DNA from: a virus | Strand: one strand, 5' to 3' | DNA: 59,161 nt | IMG/VR virus record: IMGVR_UViG_3300030104_002956 | Span: 1 to 59,161 of that record | Shown: positions 47,868 to 57,181 of the stretch, one piece after another | Layout of the letters: each line of letters begins with the position of its first letter | Position numbering within the stretch: position 1 is the first letter of the stretch | Program-made: the position numbers and the translations under genes | Notes under the pieces: generated by a model | What the model saw: the letters and a program-made list of their open reading frames with translations, nothing else | Databases searched by the model: none | Told to the model about the DNA's origin: nothing

Positions 47868-49111
47868 AGTTTAGAGATTATCAGATAGATATTATTAATA
47901 AAGGTTTAGATATATTAAATAAATACAAACTATTGTATCTATCTATGGAGGTCAGAACAGGAAAAACATTAACTTCTTTAGGAATATGTAAGGAGCTTAA
48001 CATTAACAATGTGTTATTCATAACTAAGAAAAAAGCCATTAGTAGTATTGAATCAGATTATAATATGTTGAATCCTGATTTCAATCTTCAAGTTATTAAC
48101 TATGAGAGTTTACATAAAATAGAAGATTATGATTGGGATGTTGTTATTTGTGATGAAGCACATTCTATTGCTGCTTTTCCTAAGCCTAGCAAAAGAGCTA
48201 AAAATGTCAAGGAGCTAGTTCAATCACATAATCCTTACTTAATATTAATGTCAGGGACACCTACTCCAGAGAGTTATTCTCAAATGTATCATCAAGTTTA
48301 CGGATCTACATCCAATCCTTTTTACGATTGTAAAAACTTTTACAAGTTTGCTCATAGATATGTCAATGTAACTAAAAAGAAAATAAATGGATATGACATC
48401 AATGATTACAGCAAGGGTAAGCAAGAGATTATAGATTTAATGAAGCCATATACTTTGTCTTATACTCAGCAACAAGCAGGGTTTAAATCAAAAGTAGACG
48501 AAGAGGTTTTATTAGTAAAAATTGACGAAAAAGTTCAAGAAATTACAAAAATCTTACAAAAAGACAAGGTTTTTGAGATAAATGGAGAATTTATACTTGG
48601 TGATACACCAGTAAAATTAATGAGTAAAATTCATCAGTTATGTAGTGGCACAGTTAAGTTTGAGAGTGGCGCCTCAACGGTTTTAGATTTAAGTAAAGCT
48701 AAGTTTATAAAAGAAAAATTTAAAGGAATAAAGATTGGTATTTTTTATAAGTTTCAAGCAGAGTTAAAAGCATTGAAAGAAGTGTTTGGAGAAAATTTAT
48801 GTACTACTTTAGATGAGTTTGACAGTACAGACAAAAACATTGCACTACAAATTGTAAGTGGTAGAGAAGGAATATCACTAAGGAATGCCAAGTATTTAGT
48901 ATATTACAATATTGACTTTAGTGCTACCAGCTATTGGCAGAGTCGTGATCGTATGACTACTAAAGACAGGTTGTATAATAAAATATATTGGGTTTTTTCC
49001 GAAAAAGGCATTGAGAAGATGATATATAAAGCAGTAAATAATAAAAAAGATTATACGTTAAAACATTTTAAAAAAGATTATGCATCAATTCAATCTAGTA
49101 TACCATTTTAA
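47864..49111 (+). CDS. SF2 (SNF2/DEAH-like) helicase, 415 aa
   Basis: Q-like region MKFRDYQIDIINKG, motif I VRTGKTL (~residues 28-35), motif II DEAHS (~95-99), motif III-like LMSGTP (~127), and C-terminal 'VSGREGISLRNAKYLVYYNI' with motif VI YWQSRDRMTTKDR (~355-370). The domain order is that of small SNF2/DEAD-box-type phage helicases. It may act in recombination-dependent replication or origin remodelling. Confidence 0.9.
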   Translation: MKFRDYQIDIINKGLDILNKYKLLYLSMEVRTGKTLTSLGICKELNINNVLFITKKKAISSIESDYNMLNPDFNLQVINYESLHKIEDYDWDVVICDEAHSIAAFPKPSKRAKNVKELVQSHNPYLILMSGTPTPESYSQMYHQVYGSTSNPFYDCKNFYKFAHRYVNVTKKKINGYDINDYSKGKQEIIDLMKPYTLSYTQQQAGFKSKVDEEVLLVKIDEKVQEITKILQKDKVFEINGEFILGDTPVKLMSKIHQLCSGTVKFESGASTVLDLSKAKFIKEKFKGIKIGIFYKFQAELKALKEVFGENLCTTLDEFDSTDKNIALQIVSGREGISLRNAKYLVYYNIDFSATSYWQSRDRMTTKDRLYNKIYWVFSEKGIEKMIYKAVNNKKDYTLKHFKKDYASIQSSIPF

Positions 49112-49244
49112 TCCATATAATAATAACTGGTACTGCATACCAAGAGAAGAGTATATCAACTATTTTAAAGGCGATTGTACTAAATGTGGATCTGGATTTA
49201 GTATTGAAGGAGCTTACTTAAACTATAAAAACAAAACAAAATGA
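49080..49244 (+). CDS. Small protein with a Cys pair, 54 aa
   Basis: MHQFNLVYHFNPYNNNWYCI... then 'DCTKCGSGF': a pattern (HFNPY..W.CIPR..Y..Y) I know from small phage proteins. The start overlaps the end of the helicase gene by 32 nt in another frame; the stop overlaps the next start by 4 nt. Confidence 0.62.
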   Translation: MHQFNLVYHFNPYNNNWYCIPREEYINYFKGDCTKCGSGFSIEGAYLNYKNKTK

Positions 49245-49573
49245 CAGAAATAGAAACGTTTGAAAAACAATATCCTGAATTGTCTAAGGAGTTCAAGGAG
49301 ATACAACAAGAGATGTATAAATTATTTGCTAGAAAGCAAATGGATTATGGTTTAAATAATATCGCATTAGGCGGTGATTTAAATAAACCAGAAGACAAAA
49401 ACTTTGCTTTGACAGGTTTATCTATTAGGCTAACTGACAAGATAAGCAGATTAAAGAACTTAATTAAGAATGGAAAGAATTATGTTCCTGGTGAAAGTCA
49501 AGAAGATACGTTTATAGATATAGCTAACTATGGCATAATTGGAATGTTAGTTGGTAGAAACCATTGGAAATGA
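49241..49573 (+). CDS. DUF1599-like (nucleotide modification associated) protein, 110 aa
   Basis: Residues ~25-105 show the DUF1599 pattern: 'YKLFARKQMDYGLNNIALGG', 'LTGLSIRLTDKISRLKNLIK' and 'EDTFIDIANYGIIGMLV'. This is a helical MazG-like fold that Pfam names nucleotide modification associated domain 1. It may act on nucleotides in DNA modification or precursor supply. The context is a nuclease-rich cluster. Overlaps both neighbours by 4 nt. Confidence 0.82.
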   Translation: MTEIETFEKQYPELSKEFKEIQQEMYKLFARKQMDYGLNNIALGGDLNKPEDKNFALTGLSIRLTDKISRLKNLIKNGKNYVPGESQEDTFIDIANYGIIGMLVGRNHWK

Positions 49574-49971
49574 AAAAGAAAGAACTTCAATTAATTAAAG
49601 ATTTAAACGTTAAATACAATAGCAATTTAAAACCTACTGAAAATGACTATGAAATATTTGATGCACAGACTGATAAATCTGTTATTGAAATTAAAATAAG
49701 AGATGTTATTTACGATACTCATTATATACAAGTAGATAAGTTTTATAATTTATTAATGGTAGGCGAAGCTCTTAACAAAAATCCTTTTTATTTAGTTAAA
49801 GACCCATCTGGAGTTTATTCATATAACTTAAATGAATTAAAAGAAGAAATTATTACGTCAGAAATTGTACCTAAGTTTGCTCCATATAGAACAGAGTTTA
49901 ATAACAATAAAAAAATTACCAAATACTTTTATGAACTACATAAATATAATTCCGTAAATTTACTTAAATGA
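49570..49971 (+). CDS. Possible PD-(D/E)XK-like protein, 133 aa
   Basis: Start ATG 49570 (MKKKELQLIKDLNVKYNSNL), overlapping the previous stop. Candidate motif: 'DYEIFDAQTDKSVIEIKIRD' with Asp, then Glu-x-Lys, then 'YIQVDKFYNLL', as in small PD-(D/E)XK nucleases. The next genes include a VRR-NUC nuclease, so an endonuclease role is plausible but unproven. Confidence 0.6.
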   Translation: MKKKELQLIKDLNVKYNSNLKPTENDYEIFDAQTDKSVIEIKIRDVIYDTHYIQVDKFYNLLMVGEALNKNPFYLVKDPSGVYSYNLNELKEEIITSEIVPKFAPYRTEFNNNKKITKYFYELHKYNSVNLLK

Positions 49972-50099
49972 AAGACTGCTTGAAGTTATTAAAAGACTTT
50001 ATTAAAAAGTATCCTAATGACTACGAATTAGGAAGCAGTTTACGTAAATTATATTTTGAAAGAAAGTCAAATACAAAACAAGAAAATAAAACAACTTGA
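49968..50099 (+). CDS. Small protein, 43 aa
   Basis: MKDCLKLLKDFIKKYPNDYE..., ending Lys/Gln/Asn-rich. Overlaps the next gene (TTG start) by 44 nt, which makes the 3' half uncertain. Confidence 0.48.
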   Translation: MKDCLKLLKDFIKKYPNDYELGSSLRKLYFERKSNTKQENKTT

Positions 50100-50292
50100 A
50101 GAAGAGGGTTATTTTGTTGTAAAACTAGTTTTAACTAATAAAAATGGAATACCTGACTTATTAGCTTTAAAAGACGGAAAGGCATTATTTTTGGAAGTTA
50201 AAAAACCAAATACTAAATTAACTAAACTACAAGAGTATAGAATACAAGAACTTAAAAAACAAGGATTTGACACAGAAGTCTACAAAGGGTAA
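50056..50292 (+). CDS. VRR-NUC domain nuclease, 78 aa, TTG start
   Basis: 'ESQIQNKKIKQLEEEGYFVV', then GIPDLLAL and 'LFLEVKKPNTKLTKLQEYRI' match the VRR-NUC pattern (GxPDxxxL...ExK...Q). The conserved family start (MKESQ...) coincides with a TTG codon at 50056 and there is no in-frame ATG, so TTG is the start. Probably a structure-specific or Holliday-junction-type endonuclease. Confidence 0.85.
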   Translation: MKESQIQNKKIKQLEEEGYFVVKLVLTNKNGIPDLLALKDGKALFLEVKKPNTKLTKLQEYRIQELKKQGFDTEVYKG

Positions 50293-50344
50293 TTTATATG
50301 AAGTCCAGGACAATTTTATCATTAAACTCCAGGATGAATTTCCT

Positions 50345-50575
50345 ATGACAAAATCTTTAAAGATAGCTAAGTTAATTAATAAAAATCTAAAAACTTTAAC
50401 TCCCAAACATAGTTGCACTTATGGTGGAGTTGTACACACCCCAGATCCTACATTTTTTTCTGTAGACTGTATAAAACTATCTAATAAAGTTTATTCTTTT
50501 ACAGACATTAGGGAGATAGATTGTGATGATTACTTGGATTTAATAAACGAAAAATTAATTTTAAATGAAATCTGA
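50345..50575 (+). CDS. Protein of unknown function, 76 aa or longer
   Basis: The start is uncertain. ATG 50345 (MTKSLKIAKLINKNLKTLTP) overlaps the stop of a 16-codon reading frame starting at 50298 (ATGA), while protein-like sequence continues upstream to a TTG at 50267. The C-terminal part 'HTPDPTFFSVDCIKLSNKVY' is beta-rich and it ends ILNEI. Function unknown. Confidence 0.55.
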   Translation: MTKSLKIAKLINKNLKTLTPKHSCTYGGVVHTPDPTFFSVDCIKLSNKVYSFTDIREIDCDDYLDLINEKLILNEI

Positions 50576-50885
50576 TTATAAATTAAAACACCATACTTCA
50601 GAAACAGATATTAAAAACATAAAACACTCTTTAGTAAAAGGTGTAAGCATAGAAAAAGTAGCCAATAGATATGGTTTTTCAGTTTCTTTTATTAAAAGAA
50701 ATTTTTATATTTATGCTGTTAACACAGCTGATTGTAGATGTTCTTTGGGAAGTAAGAATGAACCTTATCACCTAAATGAAATGAATTATGGCTTTATTCC
50801 TGAATATAAAGAAGAAGATTTAAATAAAGCAGAAATAGAAGCGTATAACAAATATAAACTTAAATCAATTTTAAATGAGATATAA
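50565..50885 (+). CDS. HTH-like protein, 106 aa
   Basis: Residues ~10-50 look like a helix-turn-helix ('DIKNIKHSLVKGVSIEKVAN' followed by RYGFSVSFIKRNF, i.e. KxVAxRYG.S...I). The Cys pair (ADCRCSLG) could bind metal. It ends ILNEI like the preceding protein because both stops lie in a repeated junction. Possible DNA-binding regulator. Confidence 0.65.
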   Translation: MKSDYKLKHHTSETDIKNIKHSLVKGVSIEKVANRYGFSVSFIKRNFYIYAVNTADCRCSLGSKNEPYHLNEMNYGFIPEYKEEDLNKAEIEAYNKYKLKSILNEI

Positions 50886-51114
50886 ATTTGAGGACATTGA
50901 AAAAATATTAGAGTTCAAAACTTGGACCGATAAAGATAAGATAGATAAGTTGTTAGAGATTGATTGTAGTTTATATGCTCATTTAGGAATTGACTCTACA
51001 AGAGGAGAAAAGGATGATGTCAAACGTAAAAGTTTAGAGATATATAGAACGATAAAAACAATAGACAAAAAACTTGGTGATGAGTTATTATACTCAGAGG
51101 ATTTGAAACAATGA
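50875..51114 (+). CDS. Small conserved-looking protein, 79 aa
   Basis: MRYKFEDIEKILEFKTWTDK..., with 'KIDKLLEIDCSLYAHLGIDS' and 'VKRKSLEIYRTIKTID', a pattern I know from environmental phages without function. Helical. Overlaps both neighbours. Confidence 0.68.
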   Translation: MRYKFEDIEKILEFKTWTDKDKIDKLLEIDCSLYAHLGIDSTRGEKDDVKRKSLEIYRTIKTIDKKLGDELLYSEDLKQ

Positions 51115-51272
51115 GACATCATCTCACATATGTCAACTTTATAACTAAAATGATTAATGACACTACTGATGACATATATGAAAATTTAATAGATCAAAAC
51201 CAAGAAAACGTCAACAAGTCTTGCAAGGACTTAATTAAAATACTAAACGAATTAATTGATCAGGAAGAATAA
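51111..51272 (+). CDS. Last plus-strand gene, small helical protein, 53 aa
   Basis: MRHHLTYVNFITKMINDTTD..., acidic helical protein ending LIDQEE. Starts in an overlap with the 79-aa stop. Its 3' end overlaps the minus-strand HNH gene by 13 nt at the convergent point of the two blocks. I see no terminator hairpin here. Confidence 0.58.
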   Translation: MRHHLTYVNFITKMINDTTDDIYENLIDQNQENVNKSCKDLIKILNELIDQEE

Positions 51273-51640
51273 TGTTCTTCTACGTGACATCTAGAGCAAA
51301 GAACTTTACATTTTGCTATTTCTTTTTCTAATTTATCAATAGACATTCCTCTGTGAACGCCATTACTAACTTCAAATGATTTATTTTTCTCAAAGTGGTG
51401 AAACTCAAGAGCTTGAGTGCAAAATTTAGGATGTGTTTCTTTAGAGTATCCACAAGACTCACAGGCCATTGTTTCTTTTAATTCTCTAAGCCACCTTTGG
51501 TTAACATACCTACGATGTCTTTTCTTTATCCCATAACATTTAGAGCACTGCTTACGCCTGTATCTCTTACCGTTTTTAACTCCAGCAGATGGAAAATAAG
51601 TATCGGGAAAGGATTGATTGCAGATATTGCAAGTGGTCAT
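51260..51640 (-). CDS. HNH endonuclease, 126 aa
   Basis: An N-terminal Cys pair (TCNICNQSF) with a second (CSKCYG), then CESCGY, and 'LEFHHFEKNKSF' followed by KVLCSRCHVEEH at the C-terminus form an HNH fold with structural zinc. It is probably a phage HNH (packaging-associated or free-standing homing-type). It lies alone at the end of the leftward block, converging with the plus-strand genes. Confidence 0.88.
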   Translation of the reverse strand: MTTCNICNQSFPDTYFPSAGVKNGKRYRRKQCSKCYGIKKRHRRYVNQRWLRELKETMACESCGYSKETHPKFCTQALEFHHFEKNKSFEVSNGVHRGMSIDKLEKEIAKCKVLCSRCHVEEHYSS

Positions 51641-51709
51641 CCTTTAATTTAGTTATAATACTACTTTGTGATACCTGTGACTAAGGTTTGTTAAAAAAAG
51701 TTAAACACA

Positions 51710-54700
51710 TTATCTACTTGTAGACAGTTTAATTTCTTGTTTTTGTTTTTGCATATCTTTAACATTTCCCCTAACTATATTAGCAGTTTCAGAAGGTAAA
51801 AGACCTATAGTATATAAAAGATAAGCAACAAGATTCATTTTGGCAACATCATTATATTTAGGATCAATTTTTTTAACTTTACCTTTTTTACCCATATATT
51901 CTTTTTGATATTCTCCTCTTTCAGCCATCGGATATAAAACATCATATATATATGTAGCATTTTTTAAATTAATACCAAGTACACCTAATCTTTCTATAGC
52001 AGATTTTCTGTCTTCGGAAAATAATTGAAAAGTTTCTTTTTTCTTTGGTTGAGCAGTTTTTCTACTAGTAGACAGTTGAACCAATTCTTCAGGTTCTTCT
52101 TCAAAAAATTGTCTTAAAAGATAATTTGCAAACGCAATAATAGCAACATCTGTTACTGGTAAAGGAGAAACAATGTCCTTAATCATATTTCCTAATCTTC
52201 CTTTAACCCTATTTTCTAACATTTTTTGTTTTCTTTCCTCATCATCTTCTTCAATAGTAGCTAAATCTAAAGCTTGTAATAAAATCAACCCAATTGCGTT
52301 AAAAGCAATAGTTTCTGCTGCTAACCCTCCTAATGATTTAGCAGATGTTTTTTTATCTTGAGATGTAGAAGTTTGACTAGCTAAAGTGCTTAAGTCACTA
52401 TACATTCTAGTTTTTTGATTTAATAAAAAGTTTGCAAAAGGTAAAACTACCTTTCTACCAAATTGAATAAAAGGATTTTTACTATTAAATATTTCTCCTT
52501 GCAAATCTATATCAGAAACATTTTGTTGCCTACTCACTTGTTGCTCTGCAAAATCAGCAGCTTCTTTATTTATTTTATGAGTATTCCAATCAATTCCATT
52601 AGGATTAATTCCTTGTTTTTTTAAAGAGTTAGTATAATACGAAAGCCAAGAAGCCCTTGCTGCAAATTTATCAGGATTAGCTACAAAAGCTTTTAAGTAA
52701 GCCTGATTAACTTTATCTAATTGATCTACAGCTTTTCCTAAATTACTTTTAGCAGCATTTTCTATTTTAGAATTACTAGACTCTAAAGAACTTAACGACT
52801 GAAGACCTCTGTTTGCGATACCATAACCACTGTTATTTAAAAATTTATTTACAGCTGGATTAGTTAAAAGAGTTAATCCTTTTATAGTTGATACAGGGCC
52901 TGCGTTAGCCATTGTATTTACAATGGGAACTAGTTGTTTTATAAACTGAGTAGGACCACCTAAAGCTCTACCAACTGCTAAAGAAGAAAATTTATTTAAA
53001 CCTCTAATAAATGCTTTATTACTTGGTTTTATAAAAGAAACACCCCTTTTAGCATCTATATATCTTCTTAATCTTTCTGTAATTAAATCTCTATCTGATT
53101 TGTTTGGTATTATTTTAGAATAAGCATCTGAATTTACAAAACCTTTTAGTTGTTGAATACCTTCTGCAGTATATATATCAGTAAGAGCTGCATTTAAACT
53201 TCTACTATTTTGAGAATCAAATCCTAAATTAATTATTCTATTTTCTGGTAAAACAAAACTAGGATTTTTTGGTTTTAACACACCAGTTTCTTTATCATAT
53301 ATAACTTCTCTTGTTCCTTCAAAAATAGGTTCACCTATATCAGCTGTTGAACTAGGCTCTTCAATTAAAGTAAAGGAGTCAGGAGTATAATTTATGTCTT
53401 TACCTAATATTCTATTATATACATTTAAAGATATATCTGCTAAATCATCTCTACGAGCAGCCCATTCATTAGTAATCCATTCAACCGCTTCTTTGTTAGT
53501 AGCATCTACTTTAGCATCAACCTCATCTATGGTAGTAGCGTCTTTTAGTATTTTATCATAAATTTTTTCGTAAACCTCAGCCTTTGTTTGATCATTAGTT
53601 TCTCCAGTTTTTTTTAATCTATCTATACTTTGTTCTACTAACCCTTTTCTTCTTTTAAATTCTTTTTGTTGCTCCTCTAAAGTTCCGTCAACTGTTCTTC
53701 TCATAAAAGCAAACATCCCTCTTTCTACATCATTATCTACTGTATTAAAAGCTTCTCCATTGGGTTTTGTTTTTTTATATTTTTTTATATACTTATCAAA
53801 AACTTGATTATTTTCAGCCTCTGCCTTTGCCGATCCATTTTTTATGTCACTGAAACCACTAGCTTGTTCAAATCTCAATCCTTTTGATTGTCCTTTAAAC
53901 ATAAGTTCAAAAGATATTGGTAAAGAAGCTATATATTTTATCCAGGCTTGAGATAATCCTTTTCTTTTAAAAATTTGAAGAGGTTTAGCTACAAGCCCTT
54001 TCTTTTCTTCTGCTTTTGCTTCTTTTACTCCCTTATCTTGAAATATAGTTGCATTCATACCTCCTGTAGTTTGGTTGGTTGCAAAGTTGGTTAAAGCATC
54101 TAGTGCCCTCAATTGTTCAGCAGGGCTTAAATTATCTAAGTCAACATTTAAAAAGTTTTCAATAATTTTTTGGTCATTAGCAGATATTTTTACTTGGTCA
54201 CCAGTAAAAGGATCGATACCTGTCTTTATTTGTTTTTTTATTATCGCACTATAGGTGGAGAAAGCTTTTTTAATTCCCCTTGCTATAATGTCTGCTTTTT
54301 TCTCAGCTTTTAATTTTATCTCTTTTGGAGTCTTTACACTTTCTTCATCTACACTATTTAAAATTTCTCTCATTTCACCTAGAGATAATTCTTCAGAACT
54401 TAGACCTGTTAATTCTTCAAATGCTTTAGCTTCTTTCTCACGAAGTGTTTGATCTTGAGCTTTTAATTCTTTACTACTGTACTCATCTAATTTCTTAATG
54501 TCTACTGATTCAGCTATCTTAACATCTCCTTTAAAAGTCCTACTTTTTTTAAGCCCTTCTACTATCGCTTCTGCTTGAGAGATATAAGCATTAATGTCAT
54601 TAACTGTTCTAGGATTAATTTTCAAAAATTCTTTAACTGATTGAGCAACAGTTCCCTCTACGTCAGGTGACTTAGATAATTTATTAATTCTCTTTTTAAG

Positions 54701-57175
54701 AGACTCTGCTTTAGATGTTTGTTTAGTTGTTTGTTTAGTTGTTTTTTCTTCAACTACTTCTTCTTTAACCACTTCAGCAGTGGGAGTTTCTTCAATAGTA
54801 GTTTCGCTCTCTAATTGTTCTGCTAACTTTTTAAAAGTTTCACTTCCATACTTGTTAAATTTAGGATTGTTTACCTCACTTAATGGTCCAGTTGGTATAA
54901 ATGTCTTTCCTGTTTCAGGATTGAATGCGCCTTTAATAAAATATCCATCTTTAGCAAAACCTGGAAGTGGAACCCATTTACCTTTAGAAGCCGCACCTGT
55001 TCCAGTTCCTTTAGACTTATACATTAAAAACTTTTCTCCATTACTTGCTGTAATTTCTAGTATTTGTCTTCCATCAACAATACCCAAGTCTCTAGTAACT
55101 TCAACAGTAGCTCCTTGCTCGTCTAATCTTTGACCTAAATCAATAATATTTTGAACTTCTACTGGTATATTAGCTAAGTCTTTTCCAGACTCTACATTTT
55201 TAGTAAACTCTCCGAATACTTCTAAGTTATCATTTATATTATCATAAACCTTAACTTCTTGTTCTGTTGTTTGTTCGGTTGGTGTTGGTTTTGAATTATT
55301 CCACTCAGAAAACGATTGTGTAGTTTTTTTATTTACACGATCAGTTATATATAAGATTACTTTATTTTTAGATTGCTTGTCAAGATTTAATCTTTTTTCA
55401 ATTCCTTGAACTATTTCTTTAACTGATTTTCCTTCTTGAATATCTTTTTCAATTTGTTTTTCAACAAAATTTAATCTATTTTCTTTTTCTTCACCTTCTA
55501 ATTCATAAGAATCAATAGTTTCTTTTGTAACAGGGTCTAATGCAGGTTTACTTTTAATTTTTATTTTTTCTTCCGTTTCGATAGAAGGCTCCCGTACTTC
55601 TTCTTCCACTTCTTGTACACTTTCGGCTGGTTCAGCATCAAGTATATCTCCTGTTTCTTGCTCTTGAATGGCATCTTGTTGTAAGTTTTTAATTTGGTTA
55701 TCTATTTCTATTACTCTATTCTTTGCAGATTGAGTTGTTTTATTCTCTAAACTTTTTCTTTCTTTTTCTAACTCAACTAACTTAGTCCTTGTTTCAGGAT
55801 TAGCAATATTGGCAGGGATATCTTTATTTAGGCTATATTCTTCAAGTCTACTTTCTAACATTCCTTTTAATTCAGGATCGTTATTTATTTCTATTTTAGC
55901 ACTTCCACTACTTATGTTTTCATCAGACAATTGATTAACAAAACCTAACATAAATTCTTTAGTGACATTTTCACCATTTAATTTATAAGTTGGTTTATTT
56001 TTAGAAAAAAGTTTAGCTCCTACAGTTAATGGAGCAGAACCCAATCCTGCTGCGCCTTCTAAAAATATGTCAGCTACATCCATTTCTTGACCAGCTACAG
56101 CTTTACCACCAACCTCACCTAAACTACCGCCAACCATTTCTATTCCTCCTCCAGCTGCTCCAGCTAAACTTTTTTTAACACCTGCCTTTACTAATTTTTT
56201 AGTTACAGCACCCGCTAAACCAGCTGTCATAGCATCAATACTACCAATAGTTGCTCCTCTTCCTACCGCTCTAAACCTAAGACTACTTAGTTTTTCTGGG
56301 TTATTTAATATAGCTTTTATATTTTCTTTATTGAATTCTTTATTACCTAACTCTTCTCTAAGCAACTCATTAAATGTCATTGCGGTTTCTAAAGTTGTAG
56401 TTGCTCCTCCAAAAAAACCAGATACTGCACCTCCAAGAGTTGTAAAAACACCTAATGGACCTAAAGAAAAACCAGTTGAACCAACAACTCCACCAGAAAG
56501 CGCTCCAGCTGCACCTCCAGCAGCGGTAGCTGGGTTCATCATTGAAGCAACTGATGAAACTAAAACTTCTGGAAGTATACTTGGATTATTATATAGTCCT
56601 TTTAATACGCCAAATATACCTTGACCTTCTTTATTATAAGTCTTGTAAAAATCTTTCATTTCATCAGACTCACTATAAGGGCCTGTTTCTTGCACAGCTG
56701 CAATATATTCTTCAACATCTTGGTTTGAAACATTAGATCCTTTGGCTAAAACTTCAAGAGCTTCATCAACAGATTGCCCTTGTTGATAGCCTGTAGCTCC
56801 TGCTCTATACATATCTCCTAAAAAGTCAGTAACTGCGTTTTTACCTAACGCTCTTTCTATTAAGGTATCTTTTTCTTCTGTATCATCATATGGAGTTCCT
56901 TGTCTAGTGGCTACCTTTTCTTCAGTAGTCATCTCTCTAAATAAACTAGGATTTAACGAGGAGTCCGAAGAAGTAGGTGTTGTTTGAGTTTCTGTAATAG
57001 ACTCCGTAACTTCCTCTGGAGCAGGTAAATCTGAATCTTTTTTTTTTAAATTTTCATCATCTTCTACTAAAATCAAAAGTCCTTCAGCAACAAATTTATC
57101 AAACCTTTCTCCATATTGTTCTCTCAGCACTGACTCTTCTAATATGTTTCCGTTAGGAGTTTTGTAACTAGGCAT
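51710..57175 (-). CDS. Giant internal/ejection-type virion protein, 1821 aa
   Basis: It is the largest gene. The N-terminal ~150 residues are acidic and disordered. A Gly/Ala-rich membrane-active region lies at about 200-270 (ASMMNPATAAGGAAGALSGG, 'FTTLGGAVSGFFGGATTT'). There are long Glu/Lys coiled or linker regions (about 420-650 and 770-850) and a large helical C-terminal part with 'KKTSAKSLGGLAAETIAFNA' and hydrophobic segments. I find no polymerase or lysozyme motif. Position, size and texture fit a protein ejected with the DNA. Confidence 0.72.
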   Translation of the reverse strand: MPSYKTPNGNILEESVLREQYGERFDKFVAEGLLILVEDDENLKKKDSDLPAPEEVTESITETQTTPTSSDSSLNPSLFREMTTEEKVATRQGTPYDDTEEKDTLIERALGKNAVTDFLGDMYRAGATGYQQGQSVDEALEVLAKGSNVSNQDVEEYIAAVQETGPYSESDEMKDFYKTYNKEGQGIFGVLKGLYNNPSILPEVLVSSVASMMNPATAAGGAAGALSGGVVGSTGFSLGPLGVFTTLGGAVSGFFGGATTTLETAMTFNELLREELGNKEFNKENIKAILNNPEKLSSLRFRAVGRGATIGSIDAMTAGLAGAVTKKLVKAGVKKSLAGAAGGGIEMVGGSLGEVGGKAVAGQEMDVADIFLEGAAGLGSAPLTVGAKLFSKNKPTYKLNGENVTKEFMLGFVNQLSDENISSGSAKIEINNDPELKGMLESRLEEYSLNKDIPANIANPETRTKLVELEKERKSLENKTTQSAKNRVIEIDNQIKNLQQDAIQEQETGDILDAEPAESVQEVEEEVREPSIETEEKIKIKSKPALDPVTKETIDSYELEGEEKENRLNFVEKQIEKDIQEGKSVKEIVQGIEKRLNLDKQSKNKVILYITDRVNKKTTQSFSEWNNSKPTPTEQTTEQEVKVYDNINDNLEVFGEFTKNVESGKDLANIPVEVQNIIDLGQRLDEQGATVEVTRDLGIVDGRQILEITASNGEKFLMYKSKGTGTGAASKGKWVPLPGFAKDGYFIKGAFNPETGKTFIPTGPLSEVNNPKFNKYGSETFKKLAEQLESETTIEETPTAEVVKEEVVEEKTTKQTTKQTSKAESLKKRINKLSKSPDVEGTVAQSVKEFLKINPRTVNDINAYISQAEAIVEGLKKSRTFKGDVKIAESVDIKKLDEYSSKELKAQDQTLREKEAKAFEELTGLSSEELSLGEMREILNSVDEESVKTPKEIKLKAEKKADIIARGIKKAFSTYSAIIKKQIKTGIDPFTGDQVKISANDQKIIENFLNVDLDNLSPAEQLRALDALTNFATNQTTGGMNATIFQDKGVKEAKAEEKKGLVAKPLQIFKRKGLSQAWIKYIASLPISFELMFKGQSKGLRFEQASGFSDIKNGSAKAEAENNQVFDKYIKKYKKTKPNGEAFNTVDNDVERGMFAFMRRTVDGTLEEQQKEFKRRKGLVEQSIDRLKKTGETNDQTKAEVYEKIYDKILKDATTIDEVDAKVDATNKEAVEWITNEWAARRDDLADISLNVYNRILGKDINYTPDSFTLIEEPSSTADIGEPIFEGTREVIYDKETGVLKPKNPSFVLPENRIINLGFDSQNSRSLNAALTDIYTAEGIQQLKGFVNSDAYSKIIPNKSDRDLITERLRRYIDAKRGVSFIKPSNKAFIRGLNKFSSLAVGRALGGPTQFIKQLVPIVNTMANAGPVSTIKGLTLLTNPAVNKFLNNSGYGIANRGLQSLSSLESSNSKIENAAKSNLGKAVDQLDKVNQAYLKAFVANPDKFAARASWLSYYTNSLKKQGINPNGIDWNTHKINKEAADFAEQQVSRQQNVSDIDLQGEIFNSKNPFIQFGRKVVLPFANFLLNQKTRMYSDLSTLASQTSTSQDKKTSAKSLGGLAAETIAFNAIGLILLQALDLATIEEDDEERKQKMLENRVKGRLGNMIKDIVSPLPVTDVAIIAFANYLLRQFFEEEPEELVQLSTSRKTAQPKKKETFQLFSEDRKSAIERLGVLGINLKNATYIYDVLYPMAERGEYQKEYMGKKGKVKKIDPKYNDVAKMNLVAYLLYTIGLLPSETANIVRGNVKDMQKQKQEIKLSTSR

Positions 57176-57181
57176 ATGTTA

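Noticed and set aside
56331-56624. 97-aa plus-strand frame, and other frames inside the 1821-aa gene
   Set aside because: They are antisense to the long gene and low-complexity Pro/Ala sequence.
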